NCBI RefSeq assembly: GCF_039645585.1
Contig: NZ_CP147915.1
Span: 2,170,001 to 2,234,000 of the forward strand
DNA length: 64,000 nucleotides
Reading direction: 5' to 3'
DNA from: Sulfurimonas sp. HSL-1656
GTDB lineage: Bacteria; Campylobacterota; Campylobacteria; Campylobacterales; Sulfurimonadaceae
Shown here piece by piece: positions 30,718 to 39,936 of the stretch (position 1 is its first letter; every line of letters starts with the position of its first letter). The position numbers and the translations under genes are program-made. The notes beneath the pieces are model-generated. The model searched no databases, was not told the DNA's origin, and was given only the letters and a program-made list of their open reading frames with translations.

Positions 30718-31583
30718 ATCTCCTCCACCAGTTCGATAAGGTACTGACCATACTCCGTCTTCTTCAATGGCTCGGCGAGTTTTCTGACCTGCCCGGCATC
30801 GATCCAGCCGTTGGCATAGGCGATCTCCTCGATACAGGCGATCTTGTACCCCTGCCGGTGTTCGATGGTCTGTACAAACTGCCCCGCATCGAGCAGGCTG
30901 TCGTGGGTACCCGTATCCAGCCAGGCATAGCCCCGTCCCATCAGTTCCACCTGTAGCTCCCCCCGCTCAAGGTAGGCCCTGTTGACATCGGTAATTTCCA
31001 GTTCCCCCCGTTCCGAGGGGGTGATCCCCTTGGCGATCTTCACGACATCGTTGTCGTAAAAATAGAGTCCCGTCACGGCAAAATTCGACTTCGGTTTCTC
31101 CGGTTTCTCCTCGATCGAAACGGCGCGGTTGTTCTCATCGAAAGCAACGACGCCGAAACGTTTGGGATCTTTGACCTTGTAACCGAAGACCGTCGCACCG
31201 TTTTGACGCGCCGCCGCTCTTCTGAGAATATTCGTAAAGTTCTGTCCGAAAAAGATGTTGTCCCCCAGAACGAGGCAGACGCTGTCGCTACCGATAAATG
31301 TTTCTCCGAGAATAAACGCCTGCGCCAGCCCTTCGGGTTCGGGCTGTACGACGTATTCGAAACGCATGCCGATATCGCTGCCGTCGCCGAGCAGCTCTTG
31401 AAACCGCGGCAGGTCCTTGGGGGTGGAGATAATCAATACCTCGCGGATCCCGGCGAGCATCAGGACCGAGAGCGGATAGTAGATCATCGGCTTATCGTAG
31501 ACCGGCAGCAGCTGTTTGGAAACGCCCTTCGTAATAGGGTAGAGCCGCGTCCCACTGCCGCCGGCCAGAATGATGCCTTTCAC
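30714..31583 (-). CDS. rmlA: Glucose-1-phosphate thymidylyltransferase
   Basis: RmlA makes dTDP-glucose from dTTP and glucose-1-phosphate. The 289-residue protein has the nucleotide-binding signature [33 protein letters not shown] near the N-terminus (split: [25 protein letters not shown]) and the block [26 protein letters not shown] supplies the metal aspartate. The start codon is GTG. The gene begins 3 bases after ugd ends and overlaps rmlB by 4 bases, so ugd-rmlA-rmlB-fusion is one operon. Confidence 0.97.
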   Translation of the reverse strand: MKGIILAGGSGTRLYPITKGVSKQLLPVYDKPMIYYPLSVLMLAGIREVLIISTPKDLPRFQELLGDGSDIGMRFEYVVQPEPEGLAQAFILGETFIGSDSVCLVLGDNIFFGQNFTNILRRAAARQNGATVFGYKVKDPKRFGVVAFDENNRAVSIEEKPEKPKSNFAVTGLYFYDNDVVKIAKGITPSERGELEITDVNRAYLERGELQVELMGRGYAWLDTGTHDSLLDAGQFVQTIEHRQGYKIACIEEIAYANGWIDAGQVRKLAEPLKKTEYGQYLIELVEEI

Positions 31584-31586
31584 GCT

Positions 31587-32909
31587 TTAGACCCCGATCT
31601 GGAAATATTCGAATCCAAGACGCGCCATGCGCTCTTTATCGAACTGGTTGCGGCCGTCGAAGAAGACGGGGCTTTTGAGGCGTTTGTCGATCTCGTCGAA
31701 GTCCGGGCTGCGGAACTCCTGCCACTCGGTGACGAGGATCAGCGCGTCGGCATCGGTGAGGGCGTCGTATTTGCTGTCCACGTATTCGACGCTTTCATTG
31801 CCCTTGAGGTAGTGGCTCTCCGCCTCGTGGCGGGCTTTGGGATCGTACGCCTTGATCTTCGCGCCGCGCGTTGTCAGGGCATTGATGATCGTGATGGCGG
31901 AGGCTTCACGCATATCGTCGGTTTCCGGTTTGAACGCCAGGCCCCAGATGCCGAAGGTGAGGCCCGAGAGGTCCTCGCCGAAGCGCTTGATCACCTTGTT
32001 CGCAATGACCATCTTCTGATCGTAGTTCACGGCCTCGACGGCGTCGAGAATCCTCGGGGTATAACCGAAGTCCTTGGAGGTCTTGGCGAGGGCCTGGACG
32101 TCCTTGGGAAAGCAGCTGCCGCCGTAGCCGCAGCCCGGGTAGATGAAGCTGTAGCCGATACGGGCATCACTGCCGATACCGTGGCGCACCTTGTTGACGT
32201 CCGCACCGACGCGTTCGCAGATATTGGCCATCTCGTTCATGAAGCTGATCTTCGTCGCCAGCATCGCGTTCGCGGCATACTTGGTCATCTCGGCGCTCTT
32301 GATGTCCATCCCGATGAAGCGGTCGCTCTTCTTCATGAACGGTGCGTAGAGGTCATGCATCACCGCCATCGCCTGCTCGCTCTCGGCGCCGATGACAACG
32401 CGGTCAGGGTGCATGAAGTCCTCGATGGCGGCACCCTCTTTGAGGAACTCCGGGTTGGAAACGACGTCAAAATCGATGTCGGCACCGCGCTTGTCCAGTT
32501 CCGCCCGGATCGCGGCTTTGACCTTGTCCGCCGTCCCGACGGGCACCGTCGACTTGTCAACGACGACCATGTAGTGCTGCATATGCTCGCCGATGCTCTT
32601 GGCGACGGCCAGGACGTACTGCAGGTCCGCGCTGCCGTCTTCGCCCATCGGGGTACCGACGGCGATAAAGGCGACATCCGTCGAGGCGATCGCCGCTTTG
32701 ATGTCGGTCGTGAACGTCAGCGTCCCCTTCTCATGGTTCTCCAGGACCATCGTTTCCAGACCCGGTTCGTAGATCGGAATGATCCCCTCGCGCAGTTTCG
32801 CGATCTTCGCCTCATCGATATCCACACAGGTGACGCTGTTGCCCATCTGTGCAAAACAGGTCCCGCTGACCAGTCCGACGTAGCCCGTTCCGATGACGGA
32901 GATTTTCAT
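31587..32909 (-). CDS. ugd: UDP-glucose 6-dehydrogenase
   Basis: This 440-residue enzyme oxidises UDP-glucose to UDP-glucuronate using two NAD. The NAD fold opens [18 protein letters not shown] (3-20). The catalytic cysteine is about Cys266 in [12 protein letters not shown], and the substrate lysine lies in [32 protein letters not shown] starts the C-terminal domain. UDP-glucuronate, or a sugar derived from it, could enter the surface glycan made by this locus. It heads the ugd-rmlA-rmlB-fusion operon. The upstream gap (32910-33025) is shared with the divergent glycoside-hydrolase-like gene. Confidence 0.96.
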   Translation of the reverse strand: MKISVIGTGYVGLVSGTCFAQMGNSVTCVDIDEAKIAKLREGIIPIYEPGLETMVLENHEKGTLTFTTDIKAAIASTDVAFIAVGTPMGEDGSADLQYVLAVAKSIGEHMQHYMVVVDKSTVPVGTADKVKAAIRAELDKRGADIDFDVVSNPEFLKEGAAIEDFMHPDRVVIGAESEQAMAVMHDLYAPFMKKSDRFIGMDIKSAEMTKYAANAMLATKISFMNEMANICERVGADVNKVRHGIGSDARIGYSFIYPGCGYGGSCFPKDVQALAKTSKDFGYTPRILDAVEAVNYDQKMVIANKVIKRFGEDLSGLTFGIWGLAFKPETDDMREASAITIINALTTRGAKIKAYDPKARHEAESHYLKGNESVEYVDSKYDALTDADALILVTEWQEFRSPDFDEIDKRLKSPVFFDGRNQFDKERMARLGFEYFQIGV

Positions 32910-32955
32910 GAGTGTCCTTGCTGCTGTTTTAATGGGGGATATTTTATCTCATCCC

Positions 32956-33019
32956 CGGTTAGAAGCCCATTGAGGCGATTACTCCGCGGTTACGAAGGCC
33001 GTGCGATACACGATATAAT
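32956..33019 (+). promoter_or_regulatory. Promoter with two CGGTTA boxes upstream of the GH-like gene
   Basis: TATAAT (33014-33019) is a consensus -10 box ending only 6 bases before the ATG at 33026. CGGTTACGAAGGCC (32987-33000) covers the -35 position, and a related CGGTTAGAAG lies 31 bases (three helix turns) upstream at 32956. No ribosome site fits between the -10 box and the ATG, so the transcript may be leaderless. Confidence 0.5.
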
Positions 33020-33025
33020 GCCGAC

Positions 33026-34288
33026 ATGAAACTGCCGTACGCCTGGGATTTCCACTCCGACCAGCCCTATCAGCTCAAAGACCGCGCCCTCAAACGCCGC
33101 CTACGAAAAGCGCAGCGGAGTTCCCTTGCCAAAACGGCGCTCTCGGGCCTGTTCTGGCTGCCGCTCGGGCTGCTGGCCATGCCTTTCCTGCGCCGCCGCC
33201 CGGTTGAGTCCTCCCGTTTTACGGGCCTCGTCATCGACCCTCTCCGCGAGCCCGATGCCACGTTCGACGCCGTTGCCGAGCTTGATGTCGACGAGCTGCT
33301 GATCCGCGTCAAACTCTGGGAGCCGGACACCCTGGAGCAGATCACCGCCTTTGCCCGGAAACTCGAAGGAAAGCAACTGCTCTTCGTGCTGATGCAGGAC
33401 CGCGAGCACATTGAAGATACAGCGCTGCGACGGCAAGCATTCGAACGCACCTTTAGCGCCCTCGCCCCCTTCGGCGACCGCTTCCAGATCGGCACAACCA
33501 TCAACCGTGCCAAATGGGGGTTTGCAAGCGTCAACGAATACCTGGACTTTTTCAAAACGGCGCAGCAGCTCCGCGACGAGCGTTTTCCGGAGCTGAAGCT
33601 GATCGGCCCCGGCGTGATCGATTTTGAATACCACTTCGCCGCCCACGCCCTTTTCAACCTCCGCGGTGTCCGGTTCGACGCCGTCAATGCCCTTCTTTAC
33701 GTCGACCGCCGCGGGGCCCCGGAAAACACCCAGGCGGGGTGCGACCTGCCGTGCAAGATCAATTTCCTTTCTTCACTGGTGATGCTCTCCCCCCGGGCGA
33801 AATACCCCCTCTATCTCACCGAGACGAACTGGCCCCTGAGCGGGACGGCCCCCTACGCGCCGACCAGCGAAAAGGAGTGCGTCGACGAGGAGACCTACGC
33901 CTCGTACATGGTGCGCTACTACCTGCTCGCCCTGGCAACGCAGCAGGTTGCCACCGTCTACTGGCACCAGCTCGCCGCCCCCGGCTACGGCCTCGTCGAT
34001 ACCCGTGAGGGGTGGCATGAGCGTCCTGCGTTTCGTGCGTTCAAGACCATGATCTCCCTGTTGAAAGATGCGCATCATATCGCACTTCAGCAGCGGCGAG
34101 AACAGTTTGAAATGCTGCTGCAGCGCCCCGAAGGCCTGATGCGCATCTTCTGGACGAACGGGGAGTCGTATACCCGGCACTTTGCCGAACCCCGCCACTT
34201 TATCGACCGTGACGGCAACACTTTTACGACGAATGCCCTGACTGTCACCGGCGCCCCGGTCTATCTCATTGAAAAGGACGAAGCGTGA
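33026..34288 (+). CDS. Membrane-anchored glycoside-hydrolase-like TIM-barrel protein
   Basis: This 420-residue protein has a basic N-terminus and one hydrophobic segment (about 37-54), so it is probably anchored in the inner membrane. The rest looks like a glycoside-hydrolase barrel: FQIGTTINRAKWG (153-165), GPGVIDFEYHF and LYLTETNWPLSG (263-273), in which Glu266 would be the usual catalytic acid or nucleophile of clan GH-A-like enzymes. The domain begins VIDPLREPDATF. The gene overlaps waaF by 4 bases, linking it to core synthesis. Whether it cleaves a glycan, moves one or has lost activity cannot be told. No closer family name can be given. Confidence 0.65.
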   Translation: MKLPYAWDFHSDQPYQLKDRALKRRLRKAQRSSLAKTALSGLFWLPLGLLAMPFLRRRPVESSRFTGLVIDPLREPDATFDAVAELDVDELLIRVKLWEPDTLEQITAFARKLEGKQLLFVLMQDREHIEDTALRRQAFERTFSALAPFGDRFQIGTTINRAKWGFASVNEYLDFFKTAQQLRDERFPELKLIGPGVIDFEYHFAAHALFNLRGVRFDAVNALLYVDRRGAPENTQAGCDLPCKINFLSSLVMLSPRAKYPLYLTETNWPLSGTAPYAPTSEKECVDEETYASYMVRYYLLALATQQVATVYWHQLAAPGYGLVDTREGWHERPAFRAFKTMISLLKDAHHIALQQRREQFEMLLQRPEGLMRIFWTNGESYTRHFAEPRHFIDRDGNTFTTNALTVTGAPVYLIEKDEA

Positions 34289-35256
34289 AGCTGCTGGTCA
34301 TCCTCCCCAACTGGCTCGGCGACGCGGTGATGGCCACGGCCGCCATCGAGTCGCTCTGCGAATGCTACCCCCAGGCGCGGCTGACCCTGGTCGGCTCCTT
34401 CGTCTCCGTCGAGGCCCTCAAATACCACCCTATGTGTGTCAATGCCTACGTTGACGAGACGAAAAAGGGAGGAAACCGCCTCGCCAACACCTACCGCTTC
34501 GCCAAAACGATCGGCCGCCATGACGCCGCGGTCAGTTTCCGTAACCAGCTGCACGCCTCGCTGCTGCTGCGCTGGACAGGAACCCCCAGGACCGTCGCCC
34601 GTAAAAGCTGGCATGCGCAGCTGCTGCTCAGCGACGCTGTTGCCCTCTCCCGCGAAGAGCATCTCACCCGGCAGTACCAGCGGCTCGCCGACCGTCTCTG
34701 CGGCGGCGAAACAACACCGGGACCGCTGCGCCTTTTCATGACACCGCAGACCTTTGACAGACCGACGCTCGGCATCAACCCGGGAGCGACCTACGGTTCG
34801 GCCAAACGGTGGTATCCCGAAAAGTTCGCCGCCGTTGCCGCCCATTTTTCAGACCGCTACGACATCGTTATCTTCGGGGGTCCCGGTGAAACGGCGATGG
34901 CGGAGGCGATTGAAAAGGATCTGCAGGAACAGGGGGTTGAGAACTACCGCAACCTCGCGGGAAAAACGACCATCCCGGAACTCTGTTCAGCGATCGGGGG
35001 CCTTTCGCTTTTCGTCACGAACGACAGCGGTCCCATGCACGTCGCGGCCGCCTACCGCGTGCCCACCGTCGCCATCTTCGGCCCGACGCGCCACAAAGAG
35101 ACCTGCCAGTGGGGCAACCCCAAAAGCGCCATCGTCCGCCACGACATGGAGTGTGCCCCTTGCATGAAGCGCGAATGTCCCCTCAAACATCACGAATGTA
35201 TGAAATCGATTGAGGCCTATGAAGTGATCGAGGCGGCGGAACGGCTCATCGGCTGA
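34285..35256 (+). CDS. waaF: ADP-heptose:LPS heptosyltransferase II
   Basis: WaaF adds the second L-glycero-D-manno-heptose to the inner lipopolysaccharide core. The 323-residue GT9 protein starts KLLVILPNWLGDAVMATAAIESL (catalytic Asp in GD), continues SFRNQLHASLLLRWTGTP, and has the donor-site blocks GINPGATYGSAKRWYPEKFA and VTNDSGPMHVAAAYRVPTVAIFGPT. The C-terminal Cys pattern CAPCMKRECPLKHHECM is usual for WaaF. The start is GTG and overlaps the previous stop (GTGA). Its donor is made by HldE and HldD at 35874-38314. Confidence 0.95.
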   Translation: MKLLVILPNWLGDAVMATAAIESLCECYPQARLTLVGSFVSVEALKYHPMCVNAYVDETKKGGNRLANTYRFAKTIGRHDAAVSFRNQLHASLLLRWTGTPRTVARKSWHAQLLLSDAVALSREEHLTRQYQRLADRLCGGETTPGPLRLFMTPQTFDRPTLGINPGATYGSAKRWYPEKFAAVAAHFSDRYDIVIFGGPGETAMAEAIEKDLQEQGVENYRNLAGKTTIPELCSAIGGLSLFVTNDSGPMHVAAAYRVPTVAIFGPTRHKETCQWGNPKSAIVRHDMECAPCMKRECPLKHHECMKSIEAYEVIEAAERLIG

Positions 35257-35277
35257 GCCCGCCGAAAGCAGAGAGAT

Positions 35278-35880
35278 TTAGAAGCGGAACTTGACGCCGG
35301 CGAACCAGGCTTCATTGAAAGTGAAATCCCCGCCGGGAAGGTCGAAGTCCGTATCGATCTTGCGGTACCCCGCCGTCACCGCGGCACGTTCGATGATCTG
35401 GATATCGAGCGACACGTCATACTCCAGGTAGTTCTTCGCATCCTGCCAGGCAAGCACCTGCGGCGCGTAGTAAAGATCGGCTCCCACGACGAAGGGGATC
35501 GGCAGGTTCAGCGGCAGCGTGTAGCGCGCGAAGAGTCCGAGCGGCATGGCGTAATAGTCATACCCTTCAATAGAGGTGTAAACGAGTTTGGCCCCGAGCC
35601 CGAGCTTGAGCGCGCGGTTGGCATCCAGGTGCTCCCCGACGGCAAAATGCAGGTCGACAAGATCATGATCCTTGTCGCGCAGTTCGTCGCTGTGGTGGTA
35701 GGAACCGTGCAGATAACGCGCACCGACAAAGACGGTATCCGGATCAACGGCATCGTTGAACTGCCCCATATCAAGATCGAGTTTCAGATTGAGATCGTAG
35801 TTGTTCAGGTTCAGTTCCGCTTCGTGCATCGCGAACAGCGAGCAGCCGAGCGCCAGCGTAGCTACCAAAGTTTTCAGCAT
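35278..35880 (-). CDS. YfaZ-like outer-membrane beta-barrel protein
   Basis: This is a 200-residue precursor with a short signal peptide (MLKTLVATLALGCSLFA). The chain is rich in alternating residues (ELNLNNYDLNLKLDLDMG, VFVGARYLHGSYHHSD, AMPLGLFARYTLP, ITAGYRKID-type strands) and ends in Phe (GVKFRF), as outer-membrane barrels do. The pattern fits the YfaZ family, found in this phylum next to heptose genes. The function of YfaZ is not known. It overlaps the end of hldE by 7 bases and is the last gene of the hldD-hldE-yfaZ operon. Confidence 0.8.
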   Translation of the reverse strand: MLKTLVATLALGCSLFAMHEAELNLNNYDLNLKLDLDMGQFNDAVDPDTVFVGARYLHGSYHHSDELRDKDHDLVDLHFAVGEHLDANRALKLGLGAKLVYTSIEGYDYYAMPLGLFARYTLPLNLPIPFVVGADLYYAPQVLAWQDAKNYLEYDVSLDIQIIERAAVTAGYRKIDTDFDLPGGDFTFNEAWFAGVKFRF

Positions 35881-37310
35881 GTTGTTCCCTCCTGGATTTT
35901 GGCTATGGTTTTCGTCGTACTTTTGCCTTCGACGAAATCGACGAGTTTGAGTTCCCCTGCAAATTCGGTTCCGACGACGGCTTTGCCCTCGTAATCCCCC
36001 CCTTTGACAAGGACGTCGGGGCGGAGCATCTTGATCAGCTCGTAGGGCGTGTCGTCGCCGAACTTGACGACATAATCCACCGACTCGAGCGCGGCGAGAA
36101 TATAGGCGCGGTCGTTTTCACTGTTGACCGGGCGGGACGGCCCTTTGAGCGCGCGGACGGAGGCGTCGGAGTTGAGCCCGACAATGAGGATGTCGCCGAA
36201 GCTCTTGGCCACCTGCAGGTACTTGACATGGCCGACGTGCAGGATGTCGAAACAGCCGTTGGTAAAGACGATGCGTTTGCCGCCCGCACGGCAGCGGTTG
36301 ACGATCCGGTCGATCTCCTCGAAACTCTTGATGTGCGCATCGGAGCTGCTCTGGTGCAGCATCGCCTCGTACTCTTCGATCTCATCGAGGGTCACCGTGG
36401 CCGAACCGATCTTGCCGACGACGACGCCGGCGGCAAGGTTCGCAAAGCGGGCCGCATCGTCGATGCTGAGGCCCGAGCTGAGGCCGAACGCGATGGAGGC
36501 GATGACCGTATCGCCCGCCCCTGTCACGTCGTAAACTTCCTGCGCCACGGTCGGGAAACGCTTGAGCTTCTCGTCGAAAATCGCGATCCCGTCCTCGGAG
36601 AGGGTGATCATGGAGCGGTCGAGGTCGCATTCGTTCTTGAGCCACAGCAGCGCCGCCTGCAGGCTTTCACTGTCCGTGATCTCGATGCCGGTCGCCTCGA
36701 TCGCCTCTTTTTTGTTGGGGGTCAGCAGGTGCGCGCCGCGGTACTTCGAGTAGTCGCGCCCTTTGGGGTCGACGAGCACTTTCTTGCCTCCCCGGCGTGC
36801 GCGGGAAATAATCCCCTGGGCCAGTGCCGGGGTCAGGACTCCCTTGCCGTAGTCGGAGAGGATAATGATGTCGTAGAGAAAAAGGTCTTTCTCCACGGCG
36901 GCGAGGATCTTCGCCTCGGAGGACTCCGTAATGGCGTCCTTGGACTCCTTGTCGTAACGGAGGATCTGCTGGTTCGCGGCGATGACGCGGCTCTTTTTGC
37001 TCGTCTTGCGGCCGGCCTGCGTCACCAGCCCCTCCGTCTTCACGCCGATGCTTTTGAGCATCAGCGTCAGCTCCTTGCCGTTGGCGTCATCCCCGATGGC
37101 CGAGGCGACGCTGACGGAGGCACCCAGGGCGATCAGGTTGTTGATAACGTTGCCCGCCCCGCCCAGCACCGTCGTCTCGTTGGCGACGTCGACGACCTGT
37201 ACCGGCGCTTCGGGCGAGATGCGTTCCGCCCGGCCCCAAAGGTAGTGGTCGATCATAAGGTCCCCGATGACGAGAATATTGGGACGGCTGTCACGCAGGA
37301 TCGGGATCAT
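35874..37310 (-). CDS. hldE: Bifunctional heptose-7-phosphate kinase / heptose-1-phosphate adenylyltransferase
   Basis: HldE (RfaE) supplies two steps of ADP-heptose synthesis. Residues about 1-320 form a ribokinase-type kinase (GGAGNVINNLIALGA, then the catalytic block DVTGAGDTVIASIAFGL). Residues about 345-478 form a nucleotidyltransferase (VFTNGCFDILHVGHVKYLQVAKSFGD with the HxGH motif). The 478-residue length matches the fused enzyme. The start overlaps the hldD stop by 4 bases. ADP-heptose can also act as a signal to host cells in related pathogens, but nothing here suggests a host. Confidence 0.97.
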   Translation of the reverse strand: MIPILRDSRPNILVIGDLMIDHYLWGRAERISPEAPVQVVDVANETTVLGGAGNVINNLIALGASVSVASAIGDDANGKELTLMLKSIGVKTEGLVTQAGRKTSKKSRVIAANQQILRYDKESKDAITESSEAKILAAVEKDLFLYDIIILSDYGKGVLTPALAQGIISRARRGGKKVLVDPKGRDYSKYRGAHLLTPNKKEAIEATGIEITDSESLQAALLWLKNECDLDRSMITLSEDGIAIFDEKLKRFPTVAQEVYDVTGAGDTVIASIAFGLSSGLSIDDAARFANLAAGVVVGKIGSATVTLDEIEEYEAMLHQSSSDAHIKSFEEIDRIVNRCRAGGKRIVFTNGCFDILHVGHVKYLQVAKSFGDILIVGLNSDASVRALKGPSRPVNSENDRAYILAALESVDYVVKFGDDTPYELIKMLRPDVLVKGGDYEGKAVVGTEFAGELKLVDFVEGKSTTKTIAKIQEGTTC

Positions 37311-38314
37311 TTGACCTCTTCTTCAAAGAGGCGCTTGATCTCGGGGATATAGGCTTTGATACCGTCTTCGAGTTCATAGCGCGGCGCATACCCGAGCCCC
37401 TGCTTGGTGCTCTCGATATCCGCCTCGGTGTGGAACTGGTAGCGCCCGACGAAGGGGTTCGGGATATACTCGCACGGCATGGAAGTCCCCAGCTCTTTTT
37501 GGAGTGTGTCGACGATGGACTGGAAGGAGCGCGCCTTACCCGTACCGACGTTGTAGATCCCGTTCTCCCTGGGCTGCATCGCGAGGATGTTCGCCTGGAT
37601 GATATCCTCGATGTAGATGAAGTCGCGCACGATCTTGTCCGAGCCTTCGAAGAGGCGCGGGTTCTTGCCGGCGAGGATCTGGTGGCCGAACTGCACCACC
37701 ATCGACGCGGTCTTGTTCTTGAAGAACTCCCGCGGCCCGTAGACGTTGAAGTAACGCAGGCCGACAATGCCGATCTTCTCGCGCTTCATGTAGTCACGGC
37801 TGAGGTGGTCCATCATCAGCTTGGAGAAGCCGTAGACGTTCTGCGGTGCCTCGACCCCGACGCGCTGCGGCGAGGGGGCATCGCCGTACGTCGCGCCCGA
37901 AGAGGCGTAGATCATGTTCGCCCCCTGGCGCACCGCCATATCCAGGAGGTCTTTGTAGGCGTTGAGGTTGGTGCGGATCATCAGGTCCTGCTCCAGCGCC
38001 GTCGTGTCGGAGATGGCCGCTTCGTGGAAGATGTAGTCGAAATCGTAATCGTTTTCCAGCTTGGCCAGCAGCGCCTTGTCGTTGATGTCGCCGCTGATCA
38101 CCTCGCCCGTAAAGCCGACCAGGTTCTTGAAGTGGCCGAAGCTTTTGAGGTTGCCGTTGCTGAGCGTCTCGCCGCTGCGGAAACTGTCGAGGACGACGAC
38201 ATGGGCATCGGGATGATTCTCCTGAAAATAGAAGGCCAGGTTCGCGCCGATAAAGCCCGCGCCCCCTGTGATCAGAATCGTCTTGTCTTTCAGGTCGTCA
38301 TCAATATAGCGCAT
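37307..38314 (-). CDS. hldD: ADP-L-glycero-D-manno-heptose 6-epimerase
   Basis: HldD (RfaD) inverts C6 of ADP-heptose to give the L,D form used by WaaC and WaaF. The 335-residue protein opens MRYIDDDLKDKTILITGGAGFIGANLAFYFQ (NADP motif GGAGFIG at 16-22). It has SSGATYGDAP followed by YGFSKLMMDHL, with the catalytic YxxxK pair. ATG 38314 is chosen because GGGGAAAACG precedes it; ATG 38326 is also in frame. The usual waaC-gmhA-gmhB genes of heptose synthesis are not in the window. It is the first gene of the hldD-hldE-yfaZ unit. Confidence 0.95.
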   Translation of the reverse strand: MRYIDDDLKDKTILITGGAGFIGANLAFYFQENHPDAHVVVLDSFRSGETLSNGNLKSFGHFKNLVGFTGEVISGDINDKALLAKLENDYDFDYIFHEAAISDTTALEQDLMIRTNLNAYKDLLDMAVRQGANMIYASSGATYGDAPSPQRVGVEAPQNVYGFSKLMMDHLSRDYMKREKIGIVGLRYFNVYGPREFFKNKTASMVVQFGHQILAGKNPRLFEGSDKIVRDFIYIEDIIQANILAMQPRENGIYNVGTGKARSFQSIVDTLQKELGTSMPCEYIPNPFVGRYQFHTEADIESTKQGLGYAPRYELEDGIKAYIPEIKRLFEEEVK

Positions 38315-38455
38315 CGTTTTCCCCATGTTAAAAATAATGGGGATTTTACCATTTTGAACGTAACAACCCTCTAAGAGCCCCTTTTGTTCAGCAGAAGTGA
38401 ACATCTCGTTAAGCGAAACTAATAGGAATGATTAACAATGTTTAAGAGTCAAATC

Positions 38456-38463
38456 TGTATAAT
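38456..38463 (+). promoter_or_regulatory. Extended -10 promoter of the cytochrome c gene
   Basis: TGTATAAT is a consensus extended -10 box 32 bases before the ATG of the cytochrome gene. A clear -35 box is missing (TTAACA at 38432-38437 is 20 bases away), as is common in this phylum. The ribosome site is GGAGA at 38484-38488. Confidence 0.65.
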
Positions 38464-38495
38464 GAACCCCGAAATTTTCACTTGGAGACCTAAAA

Positions 38496-38792
38496 ATGAA
38501 AAAAATCGCTCTGACTCTGCTTGTTGCTAGCGTATCTCTGATGGCGGCTGACGGTGCTGCTCTGTACAAAAAATGTGCTGCATGCCACGGTGCAAGCGGC
38601 GAGAAAAAAGCCCTCGGTAAATCTGAGATCATTAAAGGCTGGGATGCTGCTAAAACTGAAGCGGCTCTGACTGAATACAAAGCCGGTACACGCAACATTC
38701 ACGGTATGGGTGCACTGATGAAAGGTCAGGTTGCTCCGTACTCTGAAGCAGACATCAAAGCTGTTTCAGCTTACATCGCTGGCCTGAAGTAA
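38496..38792 (+). CDS. Small monoheme cytochrome c (class I)
   Basis: This 98-residue periplasmic electron carrier has a signal peptide (MKKIALTLLVASVSLMA) and the heme site CAACH at mature residues ~15-19. The sixth ligand is probably the methionine in GMGALMKGQ. The short C-terminal helix ADIKAVSAYIAGL is typical of class I cytochromes (c553-like). It probably carries electrons between the bc1 complex and a terminal oxidase or reductase. It has its own promoter and terminator, and its codon use suggests strong expression. Confidence 0.92.
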   Translation: MKKIALTLLVASVSLMAADGAALYKKCAACHGASGEKKALGKSEIIKGWDAAKTEAALTEYKAGTRNIHGMGALMKGQVAPYSEADIKAVSAYIAGLK

Positions 38793-38802
38793 TTCCGGCT
38801 CC

Positions 38803-38832
38803 GTTCCGCGCTCCTGCGGAACACCTCTTTTC
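38803..38832 (+). terminator. Rho-independent terminator of the cytochrome c gene
   Basis: GTTCCGC (38803-38809) pairs with GCGGAAC (38816-38822) over a 6-base loop, followed by the T-rich ACCTCTTTTCT. It begins 11 bases after the stop codon of the cytochrome gene, where a terminator should be. Confidence 0.8.
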
Positions 38833-38955
38833 TACCACCCCATTTTTTTCCCTGATCTGCTTTAACGAAACATTCAACCGAACCGGTACAGACCTCATCC
38901 ATCATCACACCTGACCCGAAGCGATGCCTACCGAAACGATTTCAGCAATAAAAGT

Positions 38956-39849
38956 CTAGCCCAGCCACTGATCCAGAATGATCAGCACCAGGAAAACGAT
39001 CCCAAGGTAGCCGTTGACCGTAAAGAAAGCGCGGTCGATCTTCGTGAAGTCCTTGCGGACAAGATAGTGTTCATACCCCAGCATCACTGTGCTGACCGCG
39101 ACCGCCATCCATGCGAAAAAGCCCAGCTCCGCCGCCCAGACGAACATCCACCAGAACAGCACCGTGTTGAGATGAAACAGGGTCGAGATGAACAGCGTCG
39201 CCTTCGGACCGTACACGGAGGGAACGGAGTGCAGGCCGTGCAGCTTGTCGAACTCGATATCCTGCAGCGAATAGAGCAGATCGAACCCTGCGACCCAAAA
39301 GAGAACCCCCAGGGAGAGCAGCACGGACCACTGCGGTACGCTCTCGCTCACGGCGACCACCCCGGCCAGGGGTGCCAGGCCCAGGGAGATTCCCAGCACG
39401 ACGTGGGCCAGCTCGCTGAAACGCTTGAAATACGAGTAGCTCCCCAGCACCGCCAGTACCGGAATCGCCAGCGTAAAGGCCAGATCGTTAATCAGGTAGG
39501 CGACAATGATAAAGACGAGCGCATTGACGGCGGAAAAGAGCAGGATCGTCGTACTGTCAAGCCTGCCGTCGGCATTGGGGCGCCCCTGGGTCCGCGGGTT
39601 CTGCGCATCGATATCACGGTCGGCGTAGCGGTTGACCCCCATGGCGAAGTTGCGCGCCGAGATTGCCGCAAGGATCCCCAGCAGCAGCAGCGAAAAACCG
39701 AACCACCCTTCGGCCGCGACGATCATCGCGATAAAGATGAAGGGGAGAGAGAAGATGGAGTGCTGGAACATCACCAGCTCATTGAAATCATGCAGTTTGG
39801 CGACGATGCGTTTCACCCGGCTACTCACTTTTTTGTTTAATTGTATCAA
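38956..39849 (-). CDS. mqnP: UbiA-family prenyltransferase, likely MqnP of the futalosine menaquinone pathway
   Basis: This 297-residue membrane enzyme has about nine hydrophobic helices and the two metal-diphosphate motifs of UbiA enzymes: NRYADRDID (Asn73, Asp77, Asp81) and DLLYSLQDIEFDK. It would prenylate a naphthoate ring. Campylobacterota make menaquinone by the futalosine route and use a UbiA-like MqnP at this step, so that name is preferred to UbiA of ubiquinone synthesis. The start is a TTG without a clear ribosome site, so the true start could be a little downstream (GTG codons at residues 8 and 12). Confidence 0.8.
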   Translation of the reverse strand: MIQLNKKVSSRVKRIVAKLHDFNELVMFQHSIFSLPFIFIAMIVAAEGWFGFSLLLLGILAAISARNFAMGVNRYADRDIDAQNPRTQGRPNADGRLDSTTILLFSAVNALVFIIVAYLINDLAFTLAIPVLAVLGSYSYFKRFSELAHVVLGISLGLAPLAGVVAVSESVPQWSVLLSLGVLFWVAGFDLLYSLQDIEFDKLHGLHSVPSVYGPKATLFISTLFHLNTVLFWWMFVWAAELGFFAWMAVAVSTVMLGYEHYLVRKDFTKIDRAFFTVNGYLGIVFLVLIILDQWLG

Positions 39850-39936
39850 AAATCAGCATAGCCGAGGTATCAGCCTCTAGATAGGCTGCAAAAACTCTCG
39901 GAAAGAAACCCTTGAAGAAAAGAATAGACGGAGAGC

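Noticed and set aside
20084-35256. Mobile element or phage origin for the envelope locus
   Set aside because: No transposase, integrase, att-like repeat or tRNA border was found; genes overlap neatly as in a stable chromosomal locus, although single genes may have been transferred.
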